The notes under the pieces were generated by a model. That model was not told the DNA's origin, did no database searches, and saw nothing but the letters and a program-made list of their open reading frames with translations. The position numbers and the translations under genes were made by a program. DNA of 8,487 nucleotides, taken from the NCBI GenBank assembly GCA_025450095.1, contig JANWID010000013.1, positions 1-8,487 on the forward strand, given 5' to 3'. The stretch is from Bacteroidia bacterium. Its GTDB lineage: Bacteria > Bacteroidota > Bacteroidia > AKYH767-A > OLB10. Positions 6,571-8,487 of this stretch are shown here, in pieces. How positions within the stretch are numbered: position 1 is the first letter of the stretch; each line of letters starts with the position of its first letter.

Positions 6571-7131
6571 ATGAAGTGTATAAATAAATTGATGAAATGG
6601 CTGGCTTTAATGATGCTAACAGTAGCATTGTTCACCAGCGGATGTAAGAAAAGCGACTATCATCAATTGTCGGACTCAGACATGACCTGGCTCGTTTACG
6701 ACAATAATGAAGTGGATGTGTTTACCAACGGCACACAAACCGTTAGTTATTATGTAACACTCCGGACTAAATCTTATAGTAAATCTGATGATACTTATAA
6801 TGAATATACCGGAGCCAATTTTGTGCAGTTACATGATACTACGGCGTACTCATCAGAAGACAGTGAAGGTGGGCTTGGTTTATTCAAGCAGGATGACGAA
6901 AGCCTTCTGGTAACACTCACCTGGCCGCATTTCCCAATGCAGGACTTGCCGATCAACAATCTCCCGGTTACAGTTGAAACTATCAACGGTATCATATACG
7001 ATGACATAATCTTCGTTGATGTTACAGGTGGTACAGATGTCAGGTTCTACATCAGCAAATTCTGGTACAGCATTTCAGAAGGCATGATGCAGTATGAAGA
7101 TATGTACGGCGAAACCTGGGTTAAGCAATAA
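6571..7131 (+). CDS. Lipoprotein of unknown function
   Basis: A 186-residue predicted lipoprotein that I do not recognise. It has a basic N-terminus, the hydrophobic segment WLALMMLTVALF, and a lipobox-like TSG-Cys with Cys25 followed by KKSD. The mature part is acidic and rich in Asp, Tyr, Thr and Val, with alternating patterns that suggest beta strands (for example QTVSYYVTLRTKSY and DIIFVDVTGGTDVRFYISKFWY). It has no further cysteines and no second transmembrane segment, and it ends with GETWVKQ. A small beta-sandwich or barrel domain anchored to a membrane is plausible. It lies 25 bases after the hydrolase stop and 49 bases before parA, all on one strand, so it may share their transcript. 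The ATG at 6571 is used; an in-frame ATG at codon 8 would still leave a short signal peptide. Confidence 0.8.
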   Translation: MKCINKLMKWLALMMLTVALFTSGCKKSDYHQLSDSDMTWLVYDNNEVDVFTNGTQTVSYYVTLRTKSYSKSDDTYNEYTGANFVQLHDTTAYSSEDSEGGLGLFKQDDESLLVTLTWPHFPMQDLPINNLPVTVETINGIIYDDIIFVDVTGGTDVRFYISKFWYSISEGMMQYEDMYGETWVKQ

Positions 7132-7137
7132 GATCAT

Positions 7138-7167
7138 TCAATCGTAAACAGTTCATCAATAGTAAAC
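7138..7167. repeat. 12-bp direct repeat before parA
   Basis: TCAATCGTAAAC (7138-7149) and TCAATAGTAAAC (7156-7167) match at 11 of 12 positions with an 18-base period. They fill most of the 49-base gap between the lipoprotein stop and the parA ATG. No TAnnTTTG box is seen in the gap. The pair could be a binding site for ParA, ParB or another regulator, or chance; no parS-like palindrome (GTTTCACGTGAAAC type) is visible in the window. Confidence 0.45.
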
Positions 7168-7180
7168 CTTAAATCATATA

Positions 7181-8011
7181 ATGGGTAAGATCATTGCAAT
7201 TGCCAATCAGAAAGGCGGAGTGGGAAAAACCACATCTGCGATTAACCTTGCAGCCAGCCTGGCAGTATTGGAATACAAAACACTGCTGGTTGACGCCGAT
7301 CCTCAGGCAAATGCCACTTCCGGCGTTGGCTTTGATCCGCGCAATGTTAAAACCAGTATTTATGAATGCATAGTGAATGATGTAAATCCCAGGGATATTA
7401 CGTTGGAAACATCAACACCCAACTTATGGTTGTTACCCTCACACATTGACCTGGTAGGTGCCGAGATCGAAATGATCAACCTCCCTAACCGGGAACGGAT
7501 GATGAAAATAGTACTGGAAAACATTCGTGATCAGTATGACTTTATCATCATCGATTGCTCTCCTTCTCTCGGACTCATTACGATTAATGCACTCACCGGA
7601 GCTGATTCCGTGATCATTCCGGTTCAGTGCGAGTACTTCGCACTGGAAGGTTTGGGAAAACTTCTCAACACCATAAAAATTGTTCAGACCCGTCTTAACA
7701 CCGACCTGGAAATCGAAGGTATTCTACTTACTATGTACGACACCCGGCTTCGGTTATCGAACCAGGTAGTGGAAGAGGTGAAAACACATTTCCAGCAAAT
7801 GGTATTTGACACCATTATCCAACGAAATACAAAACTTGGTGAAGCACCCAGCTTTGGTGAAACCATTATCATGCATGATGCTTTCAGCAAGGGTGCGATA
7901 AACTATCTGAATCTTGCAAGAGAAATTCTCCAGAAGAATAATCTCACCAAAATTCCCAGGGATGAAAAGCCTGTAAAGACTGTTTCTATCGGAAACATCA
8001 GTGAAAATTAA
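7181..8011 (+). CDS. parA: ParA/Soj chromosome-partitioning ATPase
   Basis: ParA is a deviant Walker ATPase that dimerises on ATP, binds nucleoid DNA without sequence specificity, and is released by ParB stimulation, moving ParB-parS complexes and origins apart. The 276-residue product shows the deviant Walker A KGGVGKTT (11-18) with the signature Lys11, the switch I region DADPQANAT (38-46), and Walker [12 protein letters not shown] (121-131) with Asp125. The later conserved segment [16 protein letters not shown] (146-161) and the [15 protein letters not shown] (213-227) motif are also present. It lacks the N-terminal helix-turn-helix domain of large plasmid ParA proteins, so it is the chromosomal Soj type. 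The last 20 or so residues after QKNNL are a polar tail beyond the conserved fold. parB follows 24 bases later. Identification is secure. Confidence 0.97.
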   Translation: MGKIIAIANQKGGVGKTTSAINLAASLAVLEYKTLLVDADPQANATSGVGFDPRNVKTSIYECIVNDVNPRDITLETSTPNLWLLPSHIDLVGAEIEMINLPNRERMMKIVLENIRDQYDFIIIDCSPSLGLITINALTGADSVIIPVQCEYFALEGLGKLLNTIKIVQTRLNTDLEIEGILLTMYDTRLRLSNQVVEEVKTHFQQMVFDTIIQRNTKLGEAPSFGETIIMHDAFSKGAINYLNLAREILQKNNLTKIPRDEKPVKTVSIGNISEN

Positions 8012-8035
8012 CCCCCAAATTAATTCCTGTAAAAA

Positions 8036-8487
8036 GTGACCCAACAAAAAAAATCGGCACTGGGCAAAGGTCTCAGTGCTTTACTTTCCGGCGCGGATAA
8101 CGATATCACCTCCAATACCGATGTTACCGGTTCCTCTGCTGTAGCTGGATCTGTGACTTCGATTGCCCTCGACAAAATTGAAACAAACCCCTTTCAGCCC
8201 CGCAGTAATTTTGATGAGCAGGCGCTGCAGGAGCTGGCAGAATCAATCCGGCAACAGGGAATCATACAGCCCATTACCGTTAGGAAAATGGGTTACGACC
8301 GTTACCAGATCATTTCCGGGGAACGACGTTATCGCGCAAGTAAAATTGCCAACCTGGAAGCAATCCCGGCTTATGTCCGCATTGCTAACGATCAGGCTAT
8401 GTTGGAAATGGCACTCGTTGAAAATATCCAGCGTGAAAACCTGAACCCGATTGAAATCGGTATCAGTTATAAAAGGCTCATTGATGA
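8036..8487 (+). CDS. parB: ParB/Spo0J partition protein, N-terminal part (cut by window end)
   Basis: ParB binds parS, loads as a CTP-dependent sliding clamp and stimulates the ParA ATPase. The first 150 codons are present. Near the N-terminus LGKGLSALL (9-17) matches the ParA-stimulating peptide. The ParB/Srx fold then shows NPFQPR (51-56), the CTP-binding box GERRYRAS (95-102), and ENIQRENLNPIE (129-140), which leads into the helix-turn-helix domain. That domain and the C-terminal dimerisation domain lie beyond the window. The start is GTG at 8036: an in-frame TAA sits at 8030-8032 and the first in-frame ATG is only at about 8288, after the conserved NPFQPR box. Between 18 and 46 the linker is low-complexity Ser/Thr/Asp/Gly, as is common. 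It lies 24 bases after parA, so the two are one operon. There is no sign of damage. Confidence 0.95.
   Translation, partial: MTQQKKSALGKGLSALLSGADNDITSNTDVTGSSAVAGSVTSIALDKIETNPFQPRSNFDEQALQELAESIRQQGIIQPITVRKMGYDRYQIISGERRYRASKIANLEAIPAYVRIANDQAMLEMALVENIQRENLNPIEIGISYKRLID

Noticed and set aside
1..8487. parS site, tRNA or rRNA genes, insertion sequences, integrases
   Set aside because: I read both strands for GTTTCACGTGAAAC-like palindromes, tRNA-like cloverleafs and transposase or integrase motifs, and found none. This was by eye, so a weak parS could be missed.

Overview
The window looks chromosomal and comes from the phylum Bacteroidota (Bacteroidetes). The evidence is a protein ending in a type IX secretion C-terminal sorting domain, lipoproteins with Bacteroidota-style signal peptides, no Shine-Dalgarno sequences before most starts, TAnnTTTG-type promoter boxes, and short GC-rich palindromes between genes in an AT-richer background. 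Genus and species cannot be read from the sequence.

Layout, left to right. Positions 1-300 hold no real gene. They are a repeat array: three copies of a 42-bp block carrying a short palindrome, separated by 7, 4 and about 10 units of a pyrimidine-rich octamer. Positions 301-635 are the recA leader, with a candidate promoter and short direct repeats. recA (636-1655) is complete and ends at a strong intrinsic terminator. A TPR lipoprotein gene follows (1738-2760). The gap 2761-3149 lies between two convergent genes and holds one imperfect GC-rich hairpin and five perfect short palindromes, a REP-like cluster. On the minus strand, 5678-3150 encodes a large secreted beta-propeller protein with about ten Asp-box (BNR/VPS10-like) repeats and a type IX sorting domain. 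A divergent 186-bp gap carries a perfect 7+7 palindrome next to a perfect TAnnTTTG box. A plus-strand gene run then follows: an UPF0173-type metallo-beta-lactamase-fold hydrolase (5865-6545), a lipoprotein of unknown function (6571-7131), parA (7181-8011) and the start of parB (GTG at 8036, cut by the window end).

How the genes fit together: recA is the housekeeping recombinase, and parA-parB is the chromosome segregation ATPase with its CTP-dependent DNA clamp. The hydrolase and small lipoprotein are spaced like members of the same transcript as parAB, but no functional link can be shown from sequence. The TPR lipoprotein and the beta-propeller protein are envelope or secreted proteins of unspecified partner.

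No clearly new multi-gene system is visible. The least explained elements are the non-coding repeats: the octamer/palindrome array upstream of recA, which also gives a G-quadruplex motif on the minus strand, and the palindrome cluster between the convergent genes.
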